Source of the DNA: JAIBJP01 sp036506175
Lineage (GTDB): Bacteria > Actinomycetota > Thermoleophilia > Gaiellales > Gaiellaceae
NCBI GenBank assembly: GCA_036506175.1
Contig: DASXSE010000043.1
Span: 1 to 32,815 of the forward strand
Length of the DNA stretch: 32,815 bases
Direction: 5' to 3'
In this document: in pieces, positions 6,658 to 13,995 of the stretch
Layout of the letters: every line of letters begins with the position of its first letter
Position numbering within the stretch: the first letter of the stretch is position 1
Program-made: the position numbers and the translations under genes
Notes under the pieces: generated by a model
Database searches by the model: none
Seen by the model: the letters and a program-made list of their open reading frames with translations, nothing else
What the model was told of the DNA's origin: nothing

Positions 6658-7011
6658 TTAATGACCGGTTCCGTTGCCGTTTCGGCTCTCGAACGCAGCC
6701 ACGAGCGCGCTCTCGAGATCCGGAAGCGCAAAAGGCTTCACCAGATACGCGAACGGCTCGAGGCGCCGCGATCCGGCGTCGGGAAGCTCGATGCTCGCGC
6801 AGATGATGGGTGTGTTCCCGTCGGCGGCGCGGAAGGCTCGCGCCCGCTCTACGCTCGGTGGATGCGCGGGTTCGAGCAGGATCGCATCGACAGGCTGGAG
6901 CCGCGCCTCGTCCAACATCGGCTCGTGACCAAGGCGGACCACAACGCGGCGGAGGAGCTCCCGGACCTCCGCGTGCGGCTCGCAGATCAACACCCTTCCC
7001 ACTGGTCTCAT
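6658..7011 (-). CDS. Degenerate response-regulator receiver domain protein
   Basis: From ATG at 7011 the product has 117 residues and one receiver-like domain. Strand 1 VGRVLICEPHAEVRELL has Glu-Pro where the acidic pair normally sits. Strand 3 VDAILLEPAHP has Glu in place of the phosphorylated Asp. Strand 4 is PIICASI, and strand 5 AYLVKPFALPDLESAL keeps the conserved Lys-Pro. A Glu at the acceptor position cannot take phosphate and may mimic the active state; that consequence is inference. An ATG at 7044 would add 11 residues and still not overlap the divergent OmpR-type gene at 7061; a longer frame to 7104 would overlap it and is less likely. It may modulate the neighbouring kinase circuit. 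Confidence 0.65.
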   Translation of the reverse strand: MRPVGRVLICEPHAEVRELLRRVVVRLGHEPMLDEARLQPVDAILLEPAHPPSVERARAFRAADGNTPIICASIELPDAGSRRLEPFAYLVKPFALPDLESALVAAFESRNGNGTGH

Positions 7012-7060
7012 GATCGGCGCCGGACGGGCGAATGTCGGCTGCATCTGGTAAGGAAGCGGT

Positions 7061-7753
7061 ATGAAGCGGGCCCGCGTTCTCGTCATCGACGACGACGCCG
7101 ACATCCGCGGCCTTCTGCGGGAGCTGCTCGAACGGGCCGCCTATGACGTCGTCGAGGCCGCCAACGGCCGCGATGGCCTACGGACCCTCTATGGATCCTC
7201 GCCGGACCTCGTCCTCCTCGATGTCTCGATGCCCGAGCTCGACGGCTGGCAGACGCTCGAGCGGATTCGTGACGTGAGCGACGTGCCGGTCGTGATGCTG
7301 ACCGCTCGCGCTGCCGAGCTCGAGAAGGTCCGCGGCCTCAAGGCCGGCGCCGACGATTACGTCACCAAGCCATTCGGCCGCCAGGAGCTCCTGGCCCGCG
7401 TCGAGGCGCATCTGCGGCGGACACCACAGCGTGAAGAGCAGCCCGGCACGTACGCCGACGGGCTCGTGGCCATCGACTTCGCGCAGCGCGAGGTCAAGGT
7501 CGGCGGGGAGCCCGTGGCCCTGACACCGCTCGAGTTCAAGTTGCTCTCCGCTTTCGTGCGGCATCCGAACCAGGTGCTCTCGCACGAGCAGCTTCTCGAG
7601 CTCGTGTGGGGCGACTCGCTCAGCGGGTCCCGGGCGCGGACGAAGCTCTACGTGGGCTATCTGCGCCAGAAGCTCTCAACCGGGGGGCCGGAGGCGTCGC
7701 CGATCGAGACTGTGCGCGGGTTCGGGTACCGCTACCGGCCGAGGGCGGCCTGA
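7061..7753 (+). CDS. OmpR/PhoB-type DNA-binding response regulator
   Basis: The 230-residue protein has a complete receiver (about 4-118): acidic DDD at 10-12, phosphoacceptor Asp54 in LVLLDVSMPELDG, Thr in VVMLTAR, and Lys in YVTKPF. A winged-helix trans_reg_C domain follows (about 135-228) with LTPLEFKLLSAFVRHPNQVLS and the closing ETVRGFGYRYRP. The protein would bind direct-repeat DNA sites when phosphorylated. AAGGAAG at 7049-7055 gives a ribosome site for the ATG at 7061. No kinase follows it on the same strand; the probable partner is the PAS kinase encoded convergently at 8109-10757. Its 3' end overlaps the receiver gene on the other strand by 22 bases. Confidence 0.92.
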   Translation: MKRARVLVIDDDADIRGLLRELLERAAYDVVEAANGRDGLRTLYGSSPDLVLLDVSMPELDGWQTLERIRDVSDVPVVMLTARAAELEKVRGLKAGADDYVTKPFGRQELLARVEAHLRRTPQREEQPGTYADGLVAIDFAQREVKVGGEPVALTPLEFKLLSAFVRHPNQVLSHEQLLELVWGDSLSGSRARTKLYVGYLRQKLSTGGPEASPIETVRGFGYRYRPRAA

Positions 7754-8112
7754 ACGCGGTCCCGAAGCTCCTGCGTCGAGAAGGGTTTCTTCACGTAGTC
7801 GTCTGCGCCCGCTTCGAGGCCGCGGGCGATGTCCGCGTCTTGTACGCGCGCGGTGAGCAGGATCACGGGCATGTGTCGAGTGGCGTCGTTCCCGCGCAGC
7901 CGGGCTGTCGCCTCGTACCCGTCGAGCTTCGGCATCATGACGTCGAGCAGGGCGATGTCTGGCGTCCGCTCCAAGGCCGCCGCGACCGCCTGCTCGCCGT
8001 CGCGCGCAACCACAACCTCATAGCCTGACCGTTCCAGGCGGAAGGCCACGAGCGAGAGGATGTCCGGGTCGTCATCGGCGACCAGGACGAGAGGGCGGCC
8101 AGCGGTTGTCAC
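7732..8112 (-). CDS. Stand-alone response regulator receiver protein
   Basis: The 126-residue protein is a single receiver domain with all key residues: DDD at 13-15, phosphoacceptor Asp57 in IALLDVMMPKLDG, Thr in VILLTAR, and Lys in DDYVKKPF. There is no output domain, so it acts by protein contact or as a phosphate relay. Its start overlaps the stop of the PAS kinase gene upstream by four bases (8109-8112), a sign of translational coupling and of a kinase-receiver pair. Its 3' end overlaps the convergent OmpR-type gene by 22 bases. Confidence 0.92.
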   Translation of the reverse strand: MTTAGRPLVLVADDDPDILSLVAFRLERSGYEVVVARDGEQAVAAALERTPDIALLDVMMPKLDGYEATARLRGNDATRHMPVILLTARVQDADIARGLEAGADDYVKKPFSTQELRDRVQAALGR

Positions 8113-10757
8113 AGGGCGACCTCCTCGGCGTCCATCTCGCCCGGCTGAGCCTGCCGGACGGGGAGCGAGACGCGGAAGGTGCTGCCGGCGTCATCCTCGC
8201 TCGCGACCACGATCAGGCCCCCATGGGCCTGCACGATCGCTTTCGAGATCGCGAGTCCGAGGCCAGTCCCGGGAATCGCCTGCTCGGTCGCTTTCGACGT
8301 CCGATAGAAGCGTTCGAAGAGGTGCTCCTGCTCGTTGGGCGGGATGCCGATGCCGGTGTCCCGGACCTCGATGACGGCCTGGCCCCGCTCGCCGCGGATG
8401 CGGACGTCGACCCGTCCGCCTGCGGGAGTGAACTTGATTCCGTTCGAGACCAGGTTGTCCAGGAGCTGGGCCAAGCGCGCATGGTCGCCGGCAAGCAATG
8501 GAAGCGGGCCCGTGGCGAGCGTCAGCGTGACCCCCTTCTCCTCCGCCAGAGGGCGGCCGGTCTCGACGCACTCGGCGGCCAAGGCGCCCAGATCGACGGC
8601 ACCGAACTCCAGCGAGAGCTTGCCCGCCTCGACCTGGGCCAGGAAGAGGAGGTCTCCGACGAGCGTGAGGAGCCGGTGCGCGTTGCGCTCGACGACGCCG
8701 AGGAACTGGCGCTGCTCGTCGGTGAGGTCGCCCGCCTCGCCGTCGAGCAGAAGCTCGAGATAGCCACGAATCGAAGTCAGCGGTGTCCGTAGCTCGTGGG
8801 ATACGAGCGCGACGAACTCGTCCTTCAGGCGGTCGAGCTCGAGCAGGCGCTCGTTCTGGAGGGCGAGCTCGAGCAGGAGCCGTTCGCGCTCGGCCTCGGT
8901 GTGCTTGCGCTGGGTGATGTCCTGGGAGATCGTCGCCACGCCGACGGCCGCGCCCGTGAGATCCCGGATCGGCGAGATCGTGACGGAGACATTCACGGGC
9001 TCCTCCCCCTTGCGCAAGCGCACGGTCTCGAAGCGTCGGACGTCCTCGCCGGCTGCGGCTCGCGCGACGAGCTCTTGGCGCTCCTCCCTGCGATCTTCGG
9101 GTACGAGAATCGAGAAGTTGTTGCCGATCATCTCCGCGGCGGTGTGACCGAAGAGCCGCTCCGCTCCGAGATTCCAGCTCGTGATGCGTTCTTCCAGATC
9201 GGTGCCCACGATCGCATCGGGTGCGGACTCGACGATTGCGGCGAGCTTCAACCTTGCCTCCTCGGCCAAGTTTCTGTCTGTCAGGTCGAAGATGGCGCCG
9301 TCGAGCATCCGGCCCTCGGGCGTGACGACCGCCTGCCCCCGCTCGACCACGTGCTTGATCTGTCCGTCGCGGTGAACGACCCGGTACTCGATCGTGTAAG
9401 GACGCTCCCCCGCGACCGCTCTCTCGATCTCTTCCGCGACAGGTCCTGTGTCTTCCGGGTGGATGATGCTGCCGAACGTGCGCACCTGGTTCGCGATGAA
9501 GTCCGAGGAGGGGTAGCCGGCAAGCTCCTCGATCTCGTCGCTCAGGTAGGACATCGTCCAGTCCGCGTCGATCGCGCAGCGGAAGATGACGCCCGGAACG
9601 TTGGCGACCAGCGTGCGGAAGCGCTCCTCGCTCGCGGCGACGGCGCTTTCCGCGCGCTTGCGGGTCGTGATGTCGAGCAGGAACCCCTGGGCCTGAAGGG
9701 GCTTGCCCTCGGAGTCGTGGACGATCATCACCTCGTCCTCGACCCAGACGGTGCGACCGTCGCGTGCGAGCAGGCGGTACTGGGTGGCGAACGATCCCCC
9801 AGCGTTGTACCCGGCCACGTGCTCGGTGCGCACGCGCTCCAGATCTTCCGGGTGCACGACGCGCCAGAAGAGATTGGGCGTCTCGAGCCACTCCTCGGCC
9901 GTGTAGCCGAGGAGCTCTTCGATCTGCGGGCTCACGTAAGCGGAGAATCCCGGCTTGTCGATCGCGCTGACGTACGTGACGAGCGGCAGCTGTTCGACGA
10001 GCGTGCGGTAGCGCGTTTCGGCCTCGCGGAGGCCGGCGAGAGCCTGCCGGCGCTCGTTGAGCGTCCGTTCGAGCTCCTCCGCCTGCTGAGCGAGACGGCG
10101 GCTGCGGTTCTCGAGCGCCTTCGTGACCTGGTTCAGGATCGGGAAAAGGGACGCATACAGGAGGAGGAGGGCGAGCCCGAGTGCAAGAGCGAGGGGCTTG
10201 ACGGTGTCGGACACCTGCTCCCCGACCGGTCCGTAGTCGTTGTAGAACTCGAGGACGCCTGTGGGATGCCTTTGCCCCTTGAGCTTCAGGGGAACGTAAG
10301 CGGAGACGATCTTGATGTTCTGGCCGGACCCGCCTTCGTCATTCAGGTGGCCGAGCTCGCGGATCGTCCGGCCGCCCAGCACCTCCTCGAACTCCGCACT
10401 GTCCAGGCTCGTGCTGCCGATGAGCGTGCGATCGTTCGAGTAGGTCACCAGGCCGTCTGCGCGCCAGAGCTTCACGCGCAGGATCCCGCCTCTGAGCTCG
10501 GGCCGGAAGAGCTCGTCGAGGGCGATCAAGCGCGCTCCTGTGACCGGTTCCTGAAGGTCGGAGGGGCGGAGCTGCGGGGCCAGCATGGCGGCCGCCGAGC
10601 TGACCCGAGCGGTGACCTCGTCCTCTGCGCGCGCCTCGGCCTCGTGGCGGACGAACCAGAGAATGCCGAGGCCGGCGAGGAAGAGCGCCAAGGCGCTGTA
10701 GAGCGCGAAGCGCAGGACGAGGCGCGGCGGCCTTTGCGAGGCCGGGGGACCGATCAC
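8109..10757 (-). CDS. Membrane sensor histidine kinase with three PAS domains
   Basis: The 882-residue kinase starts at GTG 10757. Order of parts: transmembrane helix about 14-36, an extracytoplasmic sensor region 37-185, second helix about 188-209, a coiled coil 210-245, then PAS domains at about 247-368, 377-496 and 505-621. PAS1 and PAS2 have the HPED and GxxxDIT/DLT features of the PAS_3/PAC type. The HisKA domain has the H box LVSHELRTPLTSIRGYL with His654. The ATPase domain shows the N box (NLVSNGIKF), G1 (DTGIGIP) and G2 (GTGLGLAI). It autophosphorylates and donates to a regulator, most likely the receiver encoded just downstream with a four-base overlap and perhaps also the nearby OmpR-type regulator. 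It is divergent from the GAF kinase with 55 bases between the starts. Confidence 0.95.
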   Translation of the reverse strand: MIGPPASQRPPRLVLRFALYSALALFLAGLGILWFVRHEAEARAEDEVTARVSSAAAMLAPQLRPSDLQEPVTGARLIALDELFRPELRGGILRVKLWRADGLVTYSNDRTLIGSTSLDSAEFEEVLGGRTIRELGHLNDEGGSGQNIKIVSAYVPLKLKGQRHPTGVLEFYNDYGPVGEQVSDTVKPLALALGLALLLLYASLFPILNQVTKALENRSRRLAQQAEELERTLNERRQALAGLREAETRYRTLVEQLPLVTYVSAIDKPGFSAYVSPQIEELLGYTAEEWLETPNLFWRVVHPEDLERVRTEHVAGYNAGGSFATQYRLLARDGRTVWVEDEVMIVHDSEGKPLQAQGFLLDITTRKRAESAVAASEERFRTLVANVPGVIFRCAIDADWTMSYLSDEIEELAGYPSSDFIANQVRTFGSIIHPEDTGPVAEEIERAVAGERPYTIEYRVVHRDGQIKHVVERGQAVVTPEGRMLDGAIFDLTDRNLAEEARLKLAAIVESAPDAIVGTDLEERITSWNLGAERLFGHTAAEMIGNNFSILVPEDRREERQELVARAAAGEDVRRFETVRLRKGEEPVNVSVTISPIRDLTGAAVGVATISQDITQRKHTEAERERLLLELALQNERLLELDRLKDEFVALVSHELRTPLTSIRGYLELLLDGEAGDLTDEQRQFLGVVERNAHRLLTLVGDLLFLAQVEAGKLSLEFGAVDLGALAAECVETGRPLAEEKGVTLTLATGPLPLLAGDHARLAQLLDNLVSNGIKFTPAGGRVDVRIRGERGQAVIEVRDTGIGIPPNEQEHLFERFYRTSKATEQAIPGTGLGLAISKAIVQAHGGLIVVASEDDAGSTFRVSLPVRQAQPGEMDAEEVAL

Positions 10758-10778
10758 GGGCTAGTTATCGGAGTCGCA

Positions 10779-10800
10779 AGGCGCTCGCTAAAGAGCGCCT
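10779..10800. promoter_or_regulatory. Perfect hairpin/inverted repeat between two divergent kinase genes
   Basis: AGGCGCTC (10779-10786) pairs perfectly with GAGCGCCT (10793-10800), loop GCTAAA. It occupies much of the 55-base gap between the divergent kinase starts, ending 12 bases before the ATG at 10813. It may be an operator for both genes or a leader hairpin of the GAF kinase mRNA. Confidence 0.4.
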
Positions 10801-10812
10801 AAGCTTCGTCCC

Positions 10813-12213
10813 ATGGACGAATCGGCCCGTCACCTACGTCTCCTCACCGAGACGATCGCGGCCGTCAACTCCACTCTCGACCTCGACGAGGTCTTCGATC
10901 TGATCGCCCGCAAGACGGCGGAGGCCCTCGAAACCGACGCTTGTTTCGTCTATCTCTACGACGAGGCCGCCGGCGAGCTCGTCTTGCAGGCGTCGTTCGG
11001 AACGCGTGTCGAGGAGATGACCCCGGTGCCCAAAATGAGGCCCGGAGAGGGCATCACGGGAACGGCTGCCGCTGACCGGGCACCGGTGATGATTCCGCGC
11101 GACGCCCACCTCGATCCGCGCTTCAAGCGCTTCGCAAACCTGCGCGAGGAGCAGTACGAGTCGATCCTCGCCGTCCCGATCCTGGCGAAGGAGCGCCTGG
11201 AAGGCGCACTCAACGTGCGCACGGAGGCCCCGCGCGAGTTCAGCGCGGCGGAGATCGATCTGCTCATGGCCATCGCCGGCCAGGTCGCGCAGGCGATCGA
11301 GAATGCGAAGCTCTACGACGCCGCCCAGCGGCGAGTCTCCGAGCTGGAGGCCCTGGCGTCGATCTCAGAAGCGGTTTCCGACTCTCTCTACCTCGAGGAG
11401 TCGCTCGAGGCGATCGTGAAGACGACGATGGACGCGGTCGGCGCGACCGGCGCTGCCCTCGTCCTCGAGGACGGCACCATCGCGTGGCCGGAAGGACGCG
11501 CCGGCAAGCATGCCGTTCGGTTTCCGCTGCGGTGGAAAGGGCGTACGCTGGGCGAGCTCGTCTGCGACCGCGACACGCCGTTCACCGAGGAGGAGAAGCG
11601 GCTCCTGGCGTCGATCGCCCACCACGCTGCCGTTGCCGTCGAACACGGGCGCGCGGTCATGCGTGGCGTCGTCGCCCAGGAGATCCATCACCGCGTCAAG
11701 AACAACCTGCAGACTGTCGCCTCGCTTCTGCGCCTGCAGGCGCGCTCGGGCGCGACGGATCCGGAGAAGGCGCTCGCCGATTCCGTCAACCGCATCCTTG
11801 CCATCGCAGCCGTCCACGAGGTGCTCACCGATCGGCGTGACGAGGATGTCGACCTGGGCGAGCTCGTCGAGCGGCTGCGCGCCATGCTCGTGCAAGGTCT
11901 TGGGGGTGGGAAGCGGGTCGAGGCTCACGTGGAATCCATCGCTCTTCATGGAGGGCGCGCCACGGCCCTCGCGCTCGTGTTCAGCGAACTACTCCAGAAC
12001 GCGCTCGAGCACGGTGGTGACGAAGTCCGCGTCGAGCTCGGCCGCGCGAACGGTCGTGTTCGGCTGACGGTCGCGGACAACGGACGCTGGGAGGGTTCCG
12101 AGGAGGGCACCGGCCTCTCGATCGTGCGGGCGCTCGTCCGCGACGAGCTGAAGGGGGAGCTCTCGCTAAGGGCGGACGGAGGGCTTCGCGCCGAGGTCGC
12201 CTTCTCGCCTTGA
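10813..12213 (+). CDS. Cytosolic GAF-GAF sensor histidine kinase, HisKA_2 type (PdtaS-like)
   Basis: The 466-residue protein has no membrane segment. Two GAF domains occupy about 6-165 and 176-285. A HisKA_2 dimerisation domain follows with EIHHRVKNNLQTVASLLRLQ, phosphoacceptor His at 292/293. The ATPase domain has the N box ELLQNALEHGG and a short G1 (VADNGRW) followed by GTGLSIVRALV. The HHRVKNNLQ motif is typical of kinases that pair with ANTAR regulators, as in mycobacterial PdtaS/PdtaR. The ANTAR regulator gene lies 70 bases downstream on the same strand, which supports that pairing. PdtaS has GAF plus PAS, so the double GAF is a variation. The sensed signal is unknown. No clear ribosome site precedes the ATG. 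Confidence 0.93.
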   Translation: MDESARHLRLLTETIAAVNSTLDLDEVFDLIARKTAEALETDACFVYLYDEAAGELVLQASFGTRVEEMTPVPKMRPGEGITGTAAADRAPVMIPRDAHLDPRFKRFANLREEQYESILAVPILAKERLEGALNVRTEAPREFSAAEIDLLMAIAGQVAQAIENAKLYDAAQRRVSELEALASISEAVSDSLYLEESLEAIVKTTMDAVGATGAALVLEDGTIAWPEGRAGKHAVRFPLRWKGRTLGELVCDRDTPFTEEEKRLLASIAHHAAVAVEHGRAVMRGVVAQEIHHRVKNNLQTVASLLRLQARSGATDPEKALADSVNRILAIAAVHEVLTDRRDEDVDLGELVERLRAMLVQGLGGGKRVEAHVESIALHGGRATALALVFSELLQNALEHGGDEVRVELGRANGRVRLTVADNGRWEGSEEGTGLSIVRALVRDELKGELSLRADGGLRAEVAFSP

Positions 12214-12283
12214 GTTACACGCGGGTCAGACTGGGAGACCCACCTCCCCGTCCCAACGGCTTCAGCCTAAAGCGGCCGGGCGC

Positions 12284-12910
12284 GTGCGGGTGACACCGGA
12301 GAGCGCCAAAACTGTGCCGGCGACCGAGCCGCTCCGCATCCTCGTGGCGGAAGACGAGACGATCATCAGACTCGACCTCCGCCAGACCCTGGAGCGGGCA
12401 GGCTTCGAGATCTGCGGGGAAGCGCGCGACGGTGAGGAGGCTGTCGAGCTGGCGAGAAGCGAGAAGCCTGACCTCGCCGTGCTGGACGTGAAGATGCCGC
12501 GGCTCGACGGAATCGAAGCCGCCCGGCGCATCCTCGCCGAACGCCCGATACCCATCGTCATGCTCACCGCTTATGGCCAGGAAGATCTGGTCGCCCGGGC
12601 GGTCGAGGCCGGCGTGTTCGGCTATCTCGTCAAGCCGTTTCGCGACACGGATCTGCTCCCCGCGATTCAGACGGCCAAGGCGCGCCACGCCGAGCTGGAG
12701 ACCTTGCGGGACGAGGCGGAGTCGTTGGCCGACGCGCTCGCCACTCGCAAGATCGTCGAACGCGCAAAGGGCTTGCTCATGGAACGCGAGGGCCTCACGG
12801 AGCAGGACGCCTTCACGCGGCTTCGGCGTGCGAGTCAGGTCTCGGGTCGCCCGATGAAGGTGGTCGCGGAAGCCTTGATCGCCACCCTCTCCGGGGACGC
12901 GCAGCCGTGA
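12284..12910 (+). CDS. ANTAR-domain response regulator (PdtaR-like RNA-binding antiterminator)
   Basis: The 208-residue protein from GTG 12284 (a second GTG at 12290 is equally possible) has a full receiver: ED at 23-24, phosphoacceptor Asp68 in LAVLDVKMPRLDG, Thr in VMLTAYG, Lys in GYLVKPF. After a helical linker comes a C-terminal ANTAR domain (about 150-200) with the motif RKIVERAKGLLMEREGL and following three-helix pattern. ANTAR proteins bind paired stem-loops in leader RNAs and block terminators, often in nitrogen genes (NasR, AmiR, EutV). It follows its likely kinase and shares a GTGA overlap with the Glu/Leu dehydrogenase gene, so the two are translationally coupled. This links the system to nitrogen or amino acid use. 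Confidence 0.94.
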   Translation: MRVTPESAKTVPATEPLRILVAEDETIIRLDLRQTLERAGFEICGEARDGEEAVELARSEKPDLAVLDVKMPRLDGIEAARRILAERPIPIVMLTAYGQEDLVARAVEAGVFGYLVKPFRDTDLLPAIQTAKARHAELETLRDEAESLADALATRKIVERAKGLLMEREGLTEQDAFTRLRRASQVSGRPMKVVAEALIATLSGDAQP

Positions 12911-13995
12911 CCGCCCCGGCTCGCGTCATCGACCTCCGCGACGAAACGGTCGGGCTCGAGGCATTCATCGTCATCGATCACGAGCTCTTTCCAGTCTCGG
13001 CAGGCGGCACGCGGATGCTTCCGGACGTGTCCGTGGACGAAGTGGCACGCCTAGCCCGCGCGATGACCTGGAAGTTCGCCGTATGCCGCGTCCGGTACGC
13101 GGGTGCGAAGGCCGGGGTGCGCTTCGCCGGTGGAGACCGGGCCACCGTTTGGGAGGCGTATCGGCGAGCAGTCGACCCGCTGAGGGATTTCTTTCTCACC
13201 GGGCCGGACATGGGCACGTCCCCGGCCGATTTCGTCCCGGACGGGGCGGACGATGTTCCGCTCTGGGCAAAGGAATACGAGGGCCTGGGCATGGACGATC
13301 TGGCCACGGGCCACGGCGTGAAGGCCGCCGCCGAGGCTGCCTTGCAGAGTTTTGGACGGGAGCTCGGCGGCGCCACCGTGGTCATCGAAGGGTTCGGCAA
13401 GGTGGGCGCCGGCACGGCACGCGCCTGCGCACACGCGGGAGCACGCGTCATCGGCGTCAGCACCGTCCAGGGCCTCCTCGTCGATCCCGACGGCCTCGAT
13501 GTCGAGGGCCTAATCGAGCTGCGCTCTCAGTACGGCGACCGCCTCGTCGAGCACGGCTCCGTGTCGGCACGCCCGCGGGAGGAGTTGTTCGAGCTCGAGT
13601 GTGACGTGCTCGTGCCTGGGGCGCGGCCCGACTCGGTCACAGATGCGGTAGCGGAGAGACTCCAATGCGCCCTCGTCTCGCCCGGGGCGAACGCGCCCTA
13701 CACGGCTGGCGCCCTTGAGGTCTTGCACCGGCGAGGGATCCTCGCGCTGCCGGATTTCGTCTCCAACTCCGGCGGAGTGCACCTCTACGAGAGCCTCGAG
13801 CAGAGCGACGACCCGGCGACAGCGCTGCTGAAGATCGAGAACCTCGTCGCGGAGAGCATCACGCGGTTGCTTGCCGTTGCGGACGCCGAGGGCCTCACGC
13901 CGATGGCGGCCGCCTTTCGGGAGGCACGCGACTTCCTGCAGGAGGAAACGGACGCCTCCGAAAAGAAGCTCGCGGAGCTCTTTCCGCTCGCCTAG
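12907..13995 (+). CDS. Glu/Leu/Phe/Val dehydrogenase family enzyme
   Basis: The 362-residue enzyme starts at a GTG that overlaps the ANTAR stop by four bases. The family catalyses NAD(P)-linked oxidative deamination of an amino acid to its 2-oxo acid and ammonia, or the reverse. Visible landmarks are the catalytic-domain block with Lys68 in YAGAKAGVRF, Asp101 in GPDMGTSP, ATGHGVKAAAEAAL, the Rossmann loop IEGFGKVGAGTARA, and a C-terminal PDFVSNSGGVH. Length is nearer leucine or valine dehydrogenase (about 360) than the 420-450 residues of common glutamate dehydrogenases, so Leu or Val is a real alternative to Glu as substrate. It ends in a CTAG shared with the convergent ABC-F gene stop. Confidence 0.9.
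   Translation: MTAPARVIDLRDETVGLEAFIVIDHELFPVSAGGTRMLPDVSVDEVARLARAMTWKFAVCRVRYAGAKAGVRFAGGDRATVWEAYRRAVDPLRDFFLTGPDMGTSPADFVPDGADDVPLWAKEYEGLGMDDLATGHGVKAAAEAALQSFGRELGGATVVIEGFGKVGAGTARACAHAGARVIGVSTVQGLLVDPDGLDVEGLIELRSQYGDRLVEHGSVSARPREELFELECDVLVPGARPDSVTDAVAERLQCALVSPGANAPYTAGALEVLHRRGILALPDFVSNSGGVHLYESLEQSDDPATALLKIENLVAESITRLLAVADAEGLTPMAAAFREARDFLQEETDASEKKLAELFPLA

Noticed and set aside
7012..7104. Longer N-terminus of the degenerate receiver up to 7104
   Set aside because: It would overlap the start of the OmpR-type gene on the other strand and adds no conserved residues.
8191..9891. 566-residue Arg-rich open frame on the minus strand
   Set aside because: Low-complexity frame-shifted reading of the PAS kinase gene.
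10779..10800. Hexaloop hairpin before the GAF kinase as an ANTAR target
   Set aside because: Loop GCTAAA lacks the A1/G4 pattern and there is no paired second stem or terminator.
8796..10802. Long 668-residue open frame on the plus strand
   Set aside because: It is antisense to the PAS kinase, has no recognisable domain, and such shadows are common in high-GC genes.
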